A stretch of 55,743 nt of DNA from Desulfosporosinus shakirovi (GTDB lineage Bacteria; Bacillota; Desulfitobacteriia; Desulfitobacteriales; Desulfitobacteriaceae): the NCBI RefSeq assembly GCF_020595055.1, contig NZ_JAJDOO010000031.1, positions 1-55,743 of the forward strand. Reading direction: 5' to 3'. Of this stretch, positions 34,094 to 43,505 are shown piece after piece. The notes below the pieces were generated by a model. It searched no databases. It was given only the letters and a program-made list of their open reading frames with translations, and had not been told where the DNA came from. How positions within the stretch are numbered: position 1 is the first letter of the stretch; every line of letters begins with the position of its first letter. The position numbers were made by a program, and so were the translations under genes.

Positions 34094-34480
34094 ATGAAAG
34101 TAGGAGAGGTTTTTAAGTATAGAAGAAAATTCACCAACTTGGAAGTCAGGATATTTGGTGAATTGACAGAAAACACAGCATTAGTTCATCTAGAAACTGA
34201 CCCTCTCGGCAGACTTATGGTTCAGGGTTTACTAACAGCAAGCTTGCCAATAAAAATAGGCACCGACCTCAATTTAATAGGCTGTCAAATGGAAATGAAA
34301 TTTGTGTCGCCTGTATACACTGAAGACACAATAACCTGTAGCTCGTTAATTGAACGAATCGAAGAAATAAGGAAGGGCACAAAAATATGGTGTTCCTGGA
34401 AATGCACTAATCAAAACAATGAAACGGTGTTAATAGGATCGGCCATTGGGATTCGTATTGGACAAGAACCTACTTTGTAA
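34094..34480 (+). CDS. Hotdog-fold protein (MaoC/thioesterase-like)
   Basis: A 128-residue single hotdog domain: MKVGEVFKYRRKFT, then GRLMVQGLLTASLPIKIG, then FVSPVYTEDTITC. Proteins of this shape act as enoyl-CoA hydratases or acyl-CoA thioesterases. The Asp-x-x-x-x-His pair of classical MaoC is not obvious: the AHG position reads VQG. This leaves hydratase activity doubtful and favours a thioesterase or accessory role. AAGGAGGG precedes the ATG. It stands between the CoA-transferase and the first activator gene. Confidence 0.65.
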   Translation: MKVGEVFKYRRKFTNLEVRIFGELTENTALVHLETDPLGRLMVQGLLTASLPIKIGTDLNLIGCQMEMKFVSPVYTEDTITCSSLIERIEEIRKGTKIWCSWKCTNQNNETVLIGSAIGIRIGQEPTL

Positions 34481-34559
34481 GGCTTATCCTTCTGACGGAG
34501 GCTATTATCATGTATTTGTATGGACAGGTCCATTAATTTGTAATTATTAGTCTCTCAAA

Positions 34560-34667
34560 TGGGACACTTTCGTGAGGAAGTGTCCTATTTGAGATAATGC
34601 CAAAAAAGTCAATGAATTCAGACTATATTGTAAACAAATCTAAAGATACTGTCCCATTTCGGATAAT
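34560..34667 (+). promoter_or_regulatory. Enhancer-like region of the first activator gene
   Basis: TGGGACA (34560-34566) pairs with TGTCC at 34581-34585 (inner arms GGACACTT/AAGTGTCC). Two boxes follow: TGTCCTATTTGAGATAAT (34581-34598) and TGTCCCATTTCGGATAAT (34650-34667). Order and distances match 11136-11243. Confidence 0.55.
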
Positions 34668-34719
34668 TAGGTTTAGAAAATGGATCGAACACTTGCCAGT
34701 TTCTTTGCTGTTTAGATCG

Positions 34720-34735
34720 TGGCATATTTCTTGCA
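34720..34735 (+). promoter_or_regulatory. Sigma-54 promoter of the first activator gene
   Basis: TGGCATATTTCTTGCA is a -24/-12 element differing at one base from the one at 11293. The surrounding 145 bases are similar to 11223-11370. The leader before the start at 35063 is about 310 bases, as in the other copy. Probable autoregulation. Confidence 0.75.
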
Positions 34736-35062
34736 TAATCTTAGGAGAGGTTGGCTTTTGAACTATTAAGTTTTTATATGGAAGAATAATTTCAACAGGG
34801 GGTTGAAAATAAGAACAATGTCTTCTGTAACATATAATGAGTATTTGATCGTACTCTATTTATGAGTATTAACATTAATAGTTAGCGTTGGGTAAATATT
34901 AATTATTACAATAATTATATATTTCGTCCCAATTAAGGCAACGATAAAAGCTTTTGTTTTTTGTGTTATTCCCGTAATAATTTCATAATGGCAATTGTTA
35001 TGGGAGGACCTTTTCGGAGGGCCTCGAATGCTATGCACTCAGCTCAATTAAGGGAGGTATTT

Positions 35063-37033
35063 ATGGACGCATTTCAAAGGCAAAGAGAGCTACACTCGAG
35101 ATTTATTAATGGCGAGGAAATAGATCCAAGCGAAATACGATCAGAAATTTTCGAGTCATGGAAGCGTAGCAAAAAAACTGTCGATCCTTATATGAAAAGA
35201 AATACAGAATTATTGGCTGAAGAGGATTTTAAAAGGTTAAGGCTAAAATATAAGGAAATTATAGAAATAACGGTTCCAGTAATGCAGAATCTCTATGATA
35301 TGATCAACGATGGTGGGATTGAAATAGGTCTCGTAGCTGCAGAGAAGGAAAACAACTATATTCTAGAAATAATTGGTGACGAGTTAGCTTTGCGCCAAAG
35401 TAAATATATAAATTGCATACCAGGCAGTAATTGGGCAGAACACATTACTGGAACTTCAGCTTCTACTGTGGCCCTTTTTGAGGATAAACCTTTTCAAATT
35501 TATCCATTTGAGAACTTTGTTTGTCTTCTAAAAGATAATACACAAGCTGCCGCACCAATTCACGACCCAGAAACTAGGGAAATAATTGGCGCTCTTACCA
35601 TAGCAGGTAATTTCAAATTAGTACATCCTCATACTCTGGGAATGACCGTGGCATTGGTCAACTTAATTGAAAAACAAATAATGACTACTAGAGTACAGAA
35701 GAAAGCCGAGATAGAAAATAGTTATAAAACCCTGCTAATAGAATCCGCCGCTATTGGATTAATAGCTATTGATAGTAAAATGATGGTTACTCACATAAAT
35801 AAAAAAGCCATGCAGACTTTCGGGTTTAGTAAAGATATTGTCGGGTATAACATTATTTCAGCTTTGTCAGAAGTTTTTGAAACGTTTAAGAGTACTAAGC
35901 GATTTAGTGACGTTTTAATGTGTGATGATTGTGTTACTGATGAATTGATTAACATTTCTTCCAAATCTGGAACAATTCGATGCGCTATTTCTATTCGTTG
36001 CATTGATTTAAATGAACAGCGAATTGGAAAAGTAATAACCGTACAAGAAATGTCTCGTCTCGATACTATGATCGCACGAACCATTGGTAATAATGCAAGA
36101 GTAACCTTTAATGACCTAATCGGAATTAATGAACAATTTCTTAGATGCATTGAAAATGCCATTAAAGTATCTGATTCTAGATCCAGTATTTTACTTCTGG
36201 GAGAAAGCGGAACCGGCAAAGACCTATTTGCGCAGTCTATTCATAATGCTAGTACTCGAAGTAACCAACCGTATTTCGCGATAAACTGTGCCGCAATACC
36301 GCATGAACTTATAGGAAGTGAGCTTTTCGGATATGTTGAAGGCGCTTTCACTGGAGCTAAGAAGAATGGTAATCCCGGAAAATTTGAGTTGGCTAATGGT
36401 GGAACTCTATTTCTAGACGAAATCGGAGATATGCCTTTAGATATGCAAACCTCTCTATTGAGGGTGCTGGAAGAGAAGGCAATAACCCGCATTGGCGGTC
36501 AAGCTTCAATACCGATAGACGTAAGAATAATTGCAGCTACCAATAAGAATTTAAAAATTGAATTTGAAAAAGGGAACTTTCGTGAAGATCTTTACTATCG
36601 GCTTAATGTGATCAGTATTGACATTCCGCCATTAAGAAAGAGAAGAACTGACATTCCGCTTCTAATAGACCATATGATAAAAACAACATCGGCTCGTTTA
36701 GGTAAGCTACCAGTCAATGCAGATACATCCTATGTATTAGCCTGCACATTGTATGATTGGCCCGGAAATGTAAGAGAATTACAAAATGTAATTGAGCGAA
36801 GTATTAATCTGTCAAACAGAAAACTACTTACTACTGATCTTTTGCCCGAACACATTACGAAGAACAATAACGAAATTGATAATTTACATGAAGCAAATCT
36901 GAAACAATATTCAAAGACTATTGAATCTGAAATAATTAAAGCTTGTATAAAAAAATATGCGAATGTAAGAAAAGCAGCTAAGGAATTAGGAATTTCTAAA
37001 AGTACTTTATATCGTAAATTAAATCAGGAATAG
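35063..37033 (+). CDS. Sigma-54-dependent enhancer-binding activator 1
   Basis: A 656-residue activator that drives sigma-54 RNA polymerase by ATP hydrolysis. Order: N-terminal sensory region of the AcoR/DhaR kind (about 1-220), a PAS domain (about 225-330), AAA+ domain with Walker A GESGTGKD from residue 380 and GAFTGA at 427-432, and a C-terminal Fis-type helix-turn-helix (RKAAKELGISKSTLYRKL). The frame is open to 34961, but AAGGGAGGT fits the ATG at 35063. Its own promoter is a duplicate of the oxidoreductase operon promoter, so it probably controls both. Confidence 0.9.
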   Translation: MDAFQRQRELHSRFINGEEIDPSEIRSEIFESWKRSKKTVDPYMKRNTELLAEEDFKRLRLKYKEIIEITVPVMQNLYDMINDGGIEIGLVAAEKENNYILEIIGDELALRQSKYINCIPGSNWAEHITGTSASTVALFEDKPFQIYPFENFVCLLKDNTQAAAPIHDPETREIIGALTIAGNFKLVHPHTLGMTVALVNLIEKQIMTTRVQKKAEIENSYKTLLIESAAIGLIAIDSKMMVTHINKKAMQTFGFSKDIVGYNIISALSEVFETFKSTKRFSDVLMCDDCVTDELINISSKSGTIRCAISIRCIDLNEQRIGKVITVQEMSRLDTMIARTIGNNARVTFNDLIGINEQFLRCIENAIKVSDSRSSILLLGESGTGKDLFAQSIHNASTRSNQPYFAINCAAIPHELIGSELFGYVEGAFTGAKKNGNPGKFELANGGTLFLDEIGDMPLDMQTSLLRVLEEKAITRIGGQASIPIDVRIIAATNKNLKIEFEKGNFREDLYYRLNVISIDIPPLRKRRTDIPLLIDHMIKTTSARLGKLPVNADTSYVLACTLYDWPGNVRELQNVIERSINLSNRKLLTTDLLPEHITKNNNEIDNLHEANLKQYSKTIESEIIKACIKKYANVRKAAKELGISKSTLYRKLNQE

Positions 37034-37842
37034 AACAAAATCAATAAACTCCATAGATCTTTGTCAGTTGACCGCTATTCCAAAGAAGTGCGGTTTACTG
37101 GTTTAACTAACGGCAAATATTAGACACGTACAGCAACGATCGTTTCGGGACGATCTTTAATAGACGGTGTACCAGCCCAGAAAATAATCCACTCGAACTC
37201 AAAATAAACTAAAAGGTTATACGTTTGAAAAGTGGGAGAACGACCTTATAGAAAAGTCGAAGGATATGGGATTGACTTATAACGGATAGTAATAAAAAAC
37301 CGCCAAAGCTAGCAAGAGCAGGGATTAAGCACATTTTTTGATCTGTTTTGCACTTGGTGGTTTTTCTATTTTATTCTTATTCGAAAGAATAGATTCGTAC
37401 ATCACTAGTTATATTAAGTGCAACTAAGGCAACCGTTGTCGACTATGGCATGGTGCCGGCTAAATTTTCATCAGTCATTGATTCTATGGCTTGATCTAAC
37501 CAAAGCATTACGCAAGTAAAGACTATTATAACCTGAGTTTGGCGACACTTTTTCCTAGATCCGGACGTAGCAAAGCTTTTTATTCGTCAGATCGCCAAAG
37601 CCATGGGCAGAGAATTAAGACAAAATGGGCAATCAGGACTTTAAATTAGAACTTGCAGTTATTAATTGAAGGAAAGTCCGAAAAATATGTAGAATCATAA
37701 ATAATAATACGAAGTTATGGTCAACAAACTACATTGATAGAAATTGAAAGGCAAGCTGTAGAATCGTAGAAAACTCTTGAAGTAAAACTTTATACCATGA
37801 AGCATAATATACTTCCTAGCTTTGGGAGGAGATTTGATTATT
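37034..37842. other. Gene-free stretch between activators 1 and 2
   Basis: GATCGT-ttcggg-ACGATC (37138-37155) is a short hairpin followed by TTTAAT that may end the activator 1 transcript. AAAAACCGCC (about 37297) and GGTGGTTTTT (about 37362) could pair as a second one. Two coding-like tails (FEKWENDLIEKSKDMGLTYNG-stop, split here as FEKWENDLIEKS and KDMGLTYNG, near 37230-37290, and LFIRQIAKAMGRELRQNG-stop near 37570-37640) look like relics of unknown genes. No promoter was recognised. Confidence 0.4.
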
Positions 37843-39837
37843 TTGTACGACAGCAATCAGGGGAAAAGTATGTGGGAGGAATTTATCCAGGGTCGATCAA
37901 TTGACACTTCAAAATTGAGCATTGAGGTCTTGAACTCATGGCAAAGATGTAAAGGTAAAGTTGATCCTTACAAGAAAAAGAACCTGGAAATGGTGTCCCC
38001 TAAAGATCTTGAAGAGTTAAAATTCAAATACAGGGATCTAATAGATATTGGAGTTCCGACTATGGATAATTTTTATAATTATGTAAAAGGTTCGGGATTT
38101 TCGATATTGCTTGGGCCAGTTGAAAATGGTGAACTAATTATACTTGAAGTTATTGGCGATCATGAGCAATTGGCTGCGCATGAACTGACTAATGCATTTC
38201 CGGGATACAGATGGACAGAGTCTGTAATGGGAACGACTGCTGCAACATTAGTAGCTTATCATGATAAGCCTTTTATTGTTCATCCTCAAGAGACTTGGTG
38301 CGAATGTCTCAAGGAAGTTTCTACTTGTGCTGCTCCTATTCATGATCCTGATACTTCGGAATTGATTGGAATCCTAACTGTGGCTGCAAGTTATACTAAG
38401 ATCCACCCTCATACTTTAGGAATGGTTGTTGCTGCAGTTGATTCCATTGAGAAACAACTGGCGGTTCGCCGCTTAGCTAGAAAATGGGAGATTGCTAATC
38501 ACTTTAAAACCGTCATCATGGAGTGTTTCTCAGATGGATTGATCGCCGTTGATGAGTACGGATCGGTTATACATGTAAACTATAAGGCCTTGGAAATTCT
38601 GGGCCTTGAAAAAAACCCAATTGGTTTAAATATTTTCGAAGTTTTGAAACGAACCTATGGAACAAATAAGCGGTACCAGGAGCTGGCCAGTGTTATTAAT
38701 TCAGAAGAAAGTGTGCTGGATCGGTTTGTTAACATTCGAAATTCTGAAGGAGTTATCAGATGTGTAGTTTCAACACGTTATTTAGAATCACACGGGGAGT
38801 TGCTGGGCAAGATTTTAATCATTCAGCAGCTGTCCAGAACAGCAAAGTTGGTCACCAGCGCCTTGGGAAATTATGCTCGTTTTACGTTCAGCGATATCCT
38901 TGGACAAGAACAAAAATTTCTTAACTGCATCAAGATTGGCATTAAGGTCGCAAAAACTTATTCAAATGTCCTTTTGTTAGGTGAAAGCGGTACTGGTAAG
39001 GATTTGTTCGCCCAAGCTATTCATAATGCAAGCTCGCGGAAGGATAAACCTTTCTTTGCGATCAATTGTGCTGCTATCCCACGAGACTTATTGGGAAGCG
39101 AGCTCTTTGGCTATGTAGAAGGTGCCTTTACCGGGGCTAAAAAAGGTGGCAGCCCAGGGAAGTTTGAACTTGCTGATGGCGGTACTATTTTTCTTGATGA
39201 GATAGGGGATATGCCCATTGACATGCAGACCTCCTTTTTGCGTGTGCTTGAGGAAAAGACAGTGACCAAGGTTGGAGACAAGGGCGCTATTCCAGTGGAT
39301 GTTAGGGTGATTTCCGCTACCAATAAAGATTTGTCTGAAGAGGTTAAAAAAGGGAATTTTAGAGTTGATTTGTTTTACCGTATAAATGTTGTAAATATTC
39401 CACTTCCACCCCTGAGAGAAAGAGTCGGAGATATTCCACTGCTTATATCTAACTTTGTCAAACTATTATCCGACAGGCTAGGTAAAAAGATAGATCATAT
39501 AGTTCCAGATGTCTTTAGAATATGTTCAGAGTATGATTGGCCAGGAAATATTCGGGAACTGCAGAATGTAATTGACAGAGCCGTAAATCTAGCAGACGGC
39601 AATACCTTGAGTTCTGACTTGTTACCCGAAACATTATATCTTTCAACCCATTATAGGCCACTTAATAAAAGTGAACATAGGCTTGAAACCATTAAGAGCG
39701 CAACGGAAAAGAGCACAATACGAGGGTGTCTAGAAAAATACAATGGAAATATGACGTTAGCGGCTAAAGAATTAGGAATTGCTCGTAGTACGCTCTACCG
39801 CAAGGTTAGAAATATAACTGACAACTCAGTTAATTAA
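37843..39837 (+). CDS. Sigma-54-dependent enhancer-binding activator 2
   Basis: A 664-residue paralogue of activator 1 with the same layout: AcoR-like sensory region, PAS domain (about 225-330), AAA+ domain with Walker A GESGTGKD from residue 380 and GAFTGA at 427-432, and a Fis-type helix-turn-helix (TLAAKELGIARSTLYRKV). The frame is open from TTG 37822. I chose TTG 37843 because GGGAGGAG is 12 bases upstream and every motif then has exactly the same residue number as in activator 1. It lies upstream of the hydratase operon at 40235, its most likely target. Confidence 0.87.
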   Translation: MYDSNQGKSMWEEFIQGRSIDTSKLSIEVLNSWQRCKGKVDPYKKKNLEMVSPKDLEELKFKYRDLIDIGVPTMDNFYNYVKGSGFSILLGPVENGELIILEVIGDHEQLAAHELTNAFPGYRWTESVMGTTAATLVAYHDKPFIVHPQETWCECLKEVSTCAAPIHDPDTSELIGILTVAASYTKIHPHTLGMVVAAVDSIEKQLAVRRLARKWEIANHFKTVIMECFSDGLIAVDEYGSVIHVNYKALEILGLEKNPIGLNIFEVLKRTYGTNKRYQELASVINSEESVLDRFVNIRNSEGVIRCVVSTRYLESHGELLGKILIIQQLSRTAKLVTSALGNYARFTFSDILGQEQKFLNCIKIGIKVAKTYSNVLLLGESGTGKDLFAQAIHNASSRKDKPFFAINCAAIPRDLLGSELFGYVEGAFTGAKKGGSPGKFELADGGTIFLDEIGDMPIDMQTSFLRVLEEKTVTKVGDKGAIPVDVRVISATNKDLSEEVKKGNFRVDLFYRINVVNIPLPPLRERVGDIPLLISNFVKLLSDRLGKKIDHIVPDVFRICSEYDWPGNIRELQNVIDRAVNLADGNTLSSDLLPETLYLSTHYRPLNKSEHRLETIKSATEKSTIRGCLEKYNGNMTLAAKELGIARSTLYRKVRNITDNSVN

Positions 39838-39902
39838 ACTAATCTGTGGATGACGAAACACTACCAGAAGCAATTAACAGCAGGTCAATATATCGCTCTA
39901 AA

Positions 39903-39948
39903 GATACACAATTGAAGTATACACTGTGTCTAAATATACACAATTGTG
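39903..39948 (+). promoter_or_regulatory. Direct repeats, candidate enhancer of the hydratase operon
   Basis: ATACACAATTG occurs at 39904-39914 and 39936-39946, 32 bases apart (three helical turns). The second copy extends to the palindrome CACAATTGTG (39939-39948), and GTATACAC lies between them. The distance to the -24 site at 40143 is about 200 bp. A related ATTGTATACA is at 42490, about 95 bp before the promoter at 42590. Confidence 0.5.
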
Positions 39949-40092
39949 CTTTGTAAGGAGTCATAACTAAAGGGATAAATTTATATGTAAACTAGTTTAT
40001 TGCGGTATCAATCATCGATGTAGGTATTTTTGTTTGACGGAAATATTTCCAGATAAATAAGTGTCGTTAGATATGTGACAAACTTAATATAG

Positions 40093-40139
40093 TTGCAGAA
40101 CTCTCCAGCAGGCAGTTTGCCTTTTGGAGAGTTCTGCAA
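40093..40139 (+). promoter_or_regulatory. Long stem-loop abutting the sigma-54 promoter
   Basis: TTGCAGAACTCTCCA (40093-40107) and TGGAGAGTTCTGCAA (40125-40139) are a perfect 15-bp inverted repeat. An inner hairpin AGGCA-gtt-TGCCT lies in the loop. It ends three bases before the -24 element and has no T run. It may be a terminator for activator 2 transcripts, an insulator or a binding site. Confidence 0.6.
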
Positions 40140-40142
40140 TAT

Positions 40143-40158
40143 TGGCACAAATTTTGCA
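40143..40158 (+). promoter_or_regulatory. Sigma-54 promoter of the hydratase/activator 3 operon
   Basis: TGGCACAAATTTTGCA matches the -24/-12 consensus closely with correct spacing. It is 77 bp before the start at 40235. Confidence 0.85.
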
Positions 40159-40234
40159 TTCTATGAATATTGAAGATTGCAAATTTTAGTCTATTAACAA
40201 AAAATCTTCCACGAATAGAGGAAGGCGGATTTGT

Positions 40235-40633
40235 ATGATTGGGAAAGAATTAATTGGGAGACAGAGTGAGTCTGTTGTATTGAAAATAGAGCACGAGGAG
40301 GTTTGTAGGTTTGCTGAGACTTTAGAGATTCAGTTTGATGATCGTGTACCTGCTACATTTGTCGAAACCCTGACCCGAGCTGACATACCTGGGTTTAAGA
40401 TGCTTCCCGGTATGATCCATGGGGAACAGAAATTCACTTACCATCGTCCGCTTTTAATAGGAGATATTCTTAGTTATAAGCTGTGTATTAAGGATGTCTA
40501 TGAACGCACTACTAAGCTGGGAAAGGTAACATTTTTCGTAATTGAAACTACCGGTATTAATTTAACTGGCGAGCAGGTGTTTACTATTAGTTCCACATTT
40601 TTCGCCCCAACAAAGGAGACGGCCAATGAATAA
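40235..40633 (+). CDS. FAS1-like dehydratase-domain protein (hydratase subunit)
   Basis: A 132-residue hotdog protein of the FAS1-like/MaoC N-terminal dehydratase type: MIGKELIGRQSESVVLKIE at the start, then ADIPGFKMLPGMIHGEQKF and YHRPLLIGDILSY. Such proteins pair with a MaoC subunit to form (R)-specific enoyl-CoA or enoyl-ACP hydratases (HadAB-like). The next gene, overlapping by 8 bases, encodes that partner. GGAAGGCGG lies upstream of the ATG. Confidence 0.8.
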   Translation: MIGKELIGRQSESVVLKIEHEEVCRFAETLEIQFDDRVPATFVETLTRADIPGFKMLPGMIHGEQKFTYHRPLLIGDILSYKLCIKDVYERTTKLGKVTFFVIETTGINLTGEQVFTISSTFFAPTKETANE

Positions 40634-41030
40634 TTTGATGAGTTATCAGGTCTCTGACCGATTGCCAATAAAAGTATGGGCTCCTAACCATTTGCAAATT
40701 CGCCAGTACTCTGAGGTTTCAGGAGATTTTAATCCTATTCATCTTGATGACAACTATGCAATAAGAGCTGGTTTAGGTGGAGTAATTGCTCATGGTATGC
40801 TGACTATGGCTCATATGGCTGCGATGCTCACAGAGTGGATCGGTCAAGAGGGTAATATTGTTATGCTTAGTGTTCGTTTCGAACAAATGGTTCGTCCAGG
40901 TAATAAAATCACCTTTTATGGTATTATCAGTGAGCGAGTGGAAAAAACACTAGTGTGTAATTTAGAAGCAAGAAACGAGAATGAGGAAAAAGTTATTTCG
41001 GGCTTAGCCAAAATCTCGATTAATAACTAA
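40626..41030 (+). CDS. MaoC-type (R)-specific enoyl-CoA hydratase subunit
   Basis: A 134-residue hotdog protein with the complete hydratase-2 motif: YSEVSGDFNPIHLDDNYA with the catalytic Asp and His, followed by GLGGVIAHGMLTMA. It gives (R)-3-hydroxyacyl-CoA from enoyl-CoA and vice versa. Its start lies inside the FAS1-like gene (8-base overlap), so the two are probably equimolar subunits of one enzyme. It is followed 26 bp later by activator 3. Confidence 0.87.
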   Translation: MNNLMSYQVSDRLPIKVWAPNHLQIRQYSEVSGDFNPIHLDDNYAIRAGLGGVIAHGMLTMAHMAAMLTEWIGQEGNIVMLSVRFEQMVRPGNKITFYGIISERVEKTLVCNLEARNENEEKVISGLAKISINN

Positions 41031-41056
41031 CATAAATTATTGAGAGGAATAAATAT

Positions 41057-42457
41057 ATGAGCGCAGGGGTACATGCGATCACAACCGGTTATTTTCCCCG
41101 CTGGGATAAAGATCTTTTATTTAACATTCTGAACAACATTCACGATGTTGTACTGGTAATTGATGCCGATACGACCATTGTATATGCTAATGAAGCCTAT
41201 GCAAGGATTTTAGGAGTACCCGTTGCGAAAGTTTTAGGACGCAGGCTAGATATAATAGAACCTAAATCCGGGGCAATAAATTTACTTCGTACGGGTAAGC
41301 CGGCTGAAAGCAGAGAAGATTTTTTAGCGTCACTTGGTATAAACGTGGTCGGTAGTTCGTTTCTTATTTATCAGGAAAAAAAGGTTATTGGCTGTGTATC
41401 AATTTTCAAAAACGTGACTGAAGTTGTTGAATTGGATCGCAAATTGCAGCAAACGAGAGGTGTCGCTGACTATTTAAAGGAGCAGTTAGAGCAATGGGAA
41501 CAACTGCCACTGTCATTTAAGGAATATATAGGACAAAATACTCGCTTGAAGGAAACCTTAGTATTAGCGGCTAAGGTCGCACGTACAAATAGCACGGTAT
41601 TAATCTTAGGTGAAAGCGGCGTAGGGAAAGATGTATTAGCCAGGGCAATTCATAATAGCAGCCGTCGCAAGGAGATGCCAATGATTAAGGTGAATTGCGC
41701 CGCTATACCTGATAATTTGCTTGAAAGCGAACTATTCGGGTATGAAGATGGCGCCTTTACAGGGGCTAAAAAGGAGGGTAAGTACGGCAAATTTGAACTT
41801 GCCCATAATGGAACAATTTTTTTGGATGAAATAGGTGATATGAGCCTTGCTATGCAGGCAAAATTGTTACGTGTATTGCAAGAAAAGGAGTTTGAGCGGG
41901 TAGGAGGAACTAAGACCCTCAAAGTCGATATAAGGGTGATTGCAGCAACTAATCGTGATTTAGAAAGCATGATCACTGCAGGCACCTTCCGAAGCGACTT
42001 ATATTATCGACTAAATATTGTAGATCTATATTTAACGCCGTTGCGTGAACGAAAGGATGATATAAAGGCACTGTCTAAAACATTTTTAGATAAGTTCTCT
42101 CGAAGGATTGGGCATGAACTAACAATTTCTCCTGAAGTTGAAAGGTTTTTCCATAAGTATGACTGGCCTGGTAACATTCGGGAATTACAAAATGTACTAG
42201 AGCATGCAAGTATAGTTTGCAACAGTAAATCCATCGAAATACAGCACTTGCCGGCTCGAATAATCCCCGTGAATCATGATTCTATTAGATTTAAGGATAA
42301 ATCTAATAACGCCAAGGAGGTTGTTGCAATGGCGGAAAGGGAATTGATTCTATCGGTTTTAGACAATAATGCCAATAACCGGACAAAAGCAATGAAAGCA
42401 TTAGGATTTTCCAGGCGGACGTTTTACAATAAGTTACATCAATATGGCATTCAATAG
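41057..42457 (+). CDS. Sigma-54-dependent enhancer-binding activator 3
   Basis: A 466-residue activator with a PAS domain (about 20-125), a short coiled segment, AAA+ domain with Walker A GESGVGKD from residue 185 and GAFTGA at 232-237, and a Fis-type helix-turn-helix ([20 protein letters not shown]). It lacks the long AcoR-like region of activators 1 and 2 and belongs to a different subgroup. GAGAGGA precedes the start. It is co-transcribed with the hydratase genes and sits directly before the sigma-54 promoter at 42590, the likely target. Confidence 0.9.
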   Translation: MSAGVHAITTGYFPRWDKDLLFNILNNIHDVVLVIDADTTIVYANEAYARILGVPVAKVLGRRLDIIEPKSGAINLLRTGKPAESREDFLASLGINVVGSSFLIYQEKKVIGCVSIFKNVTEVVELDRKLQQTRGVADYLKEQLEQWEQLPLSFKEYIGQNTRLKETLVLAAKVARTNSTVLILGESGVGKDVLARAIHNSSRRKEMPMIKVNCAAIPDNLLESELFGYEDGAFTGAKKEGKYGKFELAHNGTIFLDEIGDMSLAMQAKLLRVLQEKEFERVGGTKTLKVDIRVIAATNRDLESMITAGTFRSDLYYRLNIVDLYLTPLRERKDDIKALSKTFLDKFSRRIGHELTISPEVERFFHKYDWPGNIRELQNVLEHASIVCNSKSIEIQHLPARIIPVNHDSIRFKDKSNNAKEVVAMAERELILSVLDNNANNRTKAMKALGFSRRTFYNKLHQYGIQ

Positions 42458-42542
42458 TTAAATGCATAAACTATGTCGAGGTACTTCTAATTGTATACAT
42501 GAATGTAAGTGTATCGTGGCGTGTATAAGCTTTAATACAGTT

Positions 42543-42589
42543 CAGAGCCTTCCGGCAGGTATTTGCTTGTATGGAGGGCTCTGTTTTAT
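42543..42589 (+). terminator. Stem-loop after activator 3, abutting the next sigma-54 promoter
   Basis: CAGAGCCTTCC (42543-42553) pairs with GGAGGGCTCTG (42573-42583, one G-T), followed by TTTT. It looks like a terminator for activator 3. Its shape and position (7 bases before -24) mirror the one at 40093, although the stem bases differ. Confidence 0.65.
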
Positions 42590-42605
42590 TGGCACGAATT
42601 TTGCA
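42590..42605 (+). promoter_or_regulatory. Sigma-54 promoter of the long beta-oxidation operon
   Basis: TGGCACGAATTTTGCA is a full consensus -24/-12 element (TGGCACG-N4-TTGCA), the best in the window. It is 101 bp before the hydratase start at 42706. Confidence 0.88.
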
Positions 42606-42705
42606 TTTCTATAGAATTGGATATTGTCGAAAAGGAGTGATGGATAAATATCTTATTGCTGTATAAATGGGAAATGAACTCTTAACTAGGTAGGAGGTAG
42701 AATGA

Positions 42706-43485
42706 ATGGCTTATGAAACGATAATTATACAAATCGAAGAAGGAATAGCAACAATTACCCTAAATCGCCCCAAGGTGCTGAACGCCTTAAATGATCAAGT
42801 CTTCAATGAGTTGGCAGAAGCAGCCGCAACCCTAGAAGCGGACCCGTCTGTACGTGTTGTGATCATCACAGGAGGTGAAAAGGTGTTTGCAGCCGGGGCA
42901 GATATTGGCCAGATGGCTTCAGCGACAGCTATGGATATGGCGATTGGGGAGAAAGCAGCACATAGGGCCCACCGAACTATTGAGAATATGTCAAAGCCAG
43001 TCATTGCCGCCATCGCTGGTTATGCTCTTGGTGGTGGGTGTGAACTGGCTCTGGTGGCAGATGTGCGGATAGCGGCGGACAATGCTCAGCTCGGGTTGCC
43101 GGAAATAACATTGGGTATCTTGCCTGGCGGTGGTGGAACCCAACGTCTTCCTCGTTTAATTGGTCCCAGTAAGGCGAAAGAGCTGATTTTTAGCGGGGAT
43201 TTTATTAATGCTGAGGAAGCTTTGCGTATTGGACTTGTCAATAAAATTGTGCCTGTTGATCAACTCTTTGTTGAAACTCAGAAAATGGCCAAGGTTTTTT
43301 CTTCCAGGGGCGCTGTAGCTTTGCATTTGGCAAAATCTTCAGTGAATGAGGGGTTAAGAATGGATTTGGAGGCTGGCCTTCAGTATGAGCATAAATGTTT
43401 CAGTCTTCTATTTGCGACGCAAGACCAAAAAGAAGGCATGAAAGCCTTTTTGGAAAAAAGACCTGCAAAATTCCAAGGACGATAG
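42706..43485 (+). CDS. Enoyl-CoA hydratase (crotonase)
   Basis: A 259-residue crotonase giving (S)-3-hydroxyacyl-CoA. The oxyanion hole is in VFAAGADIGQM, and both catalytic Glu are present in GGGCELALVAD and LGLPEITLGILPGGGG. The length and the C-terminal EGMKAFLEKRPAKF are those of Crt-type hydratases. TAGGAGGT lies upstream of the ATG. First gene of the long operon under the consensus sigma-54 promoter. Confidence 0.9.
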   Translation: MAYETIIIQIEEGIATITLNRPKVLNALNDQVFNELAEAAATLEADPSVRVVIITGGEKVFAAGADIGQMASATAMDMAIGEKAAHRAHRTIENMSKPVIAAIAGYALGGGCELALVADVRIAADNAQLGLPEITLGILPGGGGTQRLPRLIGPSKAKELIFSGDFINAEEALRIGLVNKIVPVDQLFVETQKMAKVFSSRGAVALHLAKSSVNEGLRMDLEAGLQYEHKCFSLLFATQDQKEGMKAFLEKRPAKFQGR

Positions 43486-43505
43486 AAGCGAAAGGATGAG
43501 TTGTT

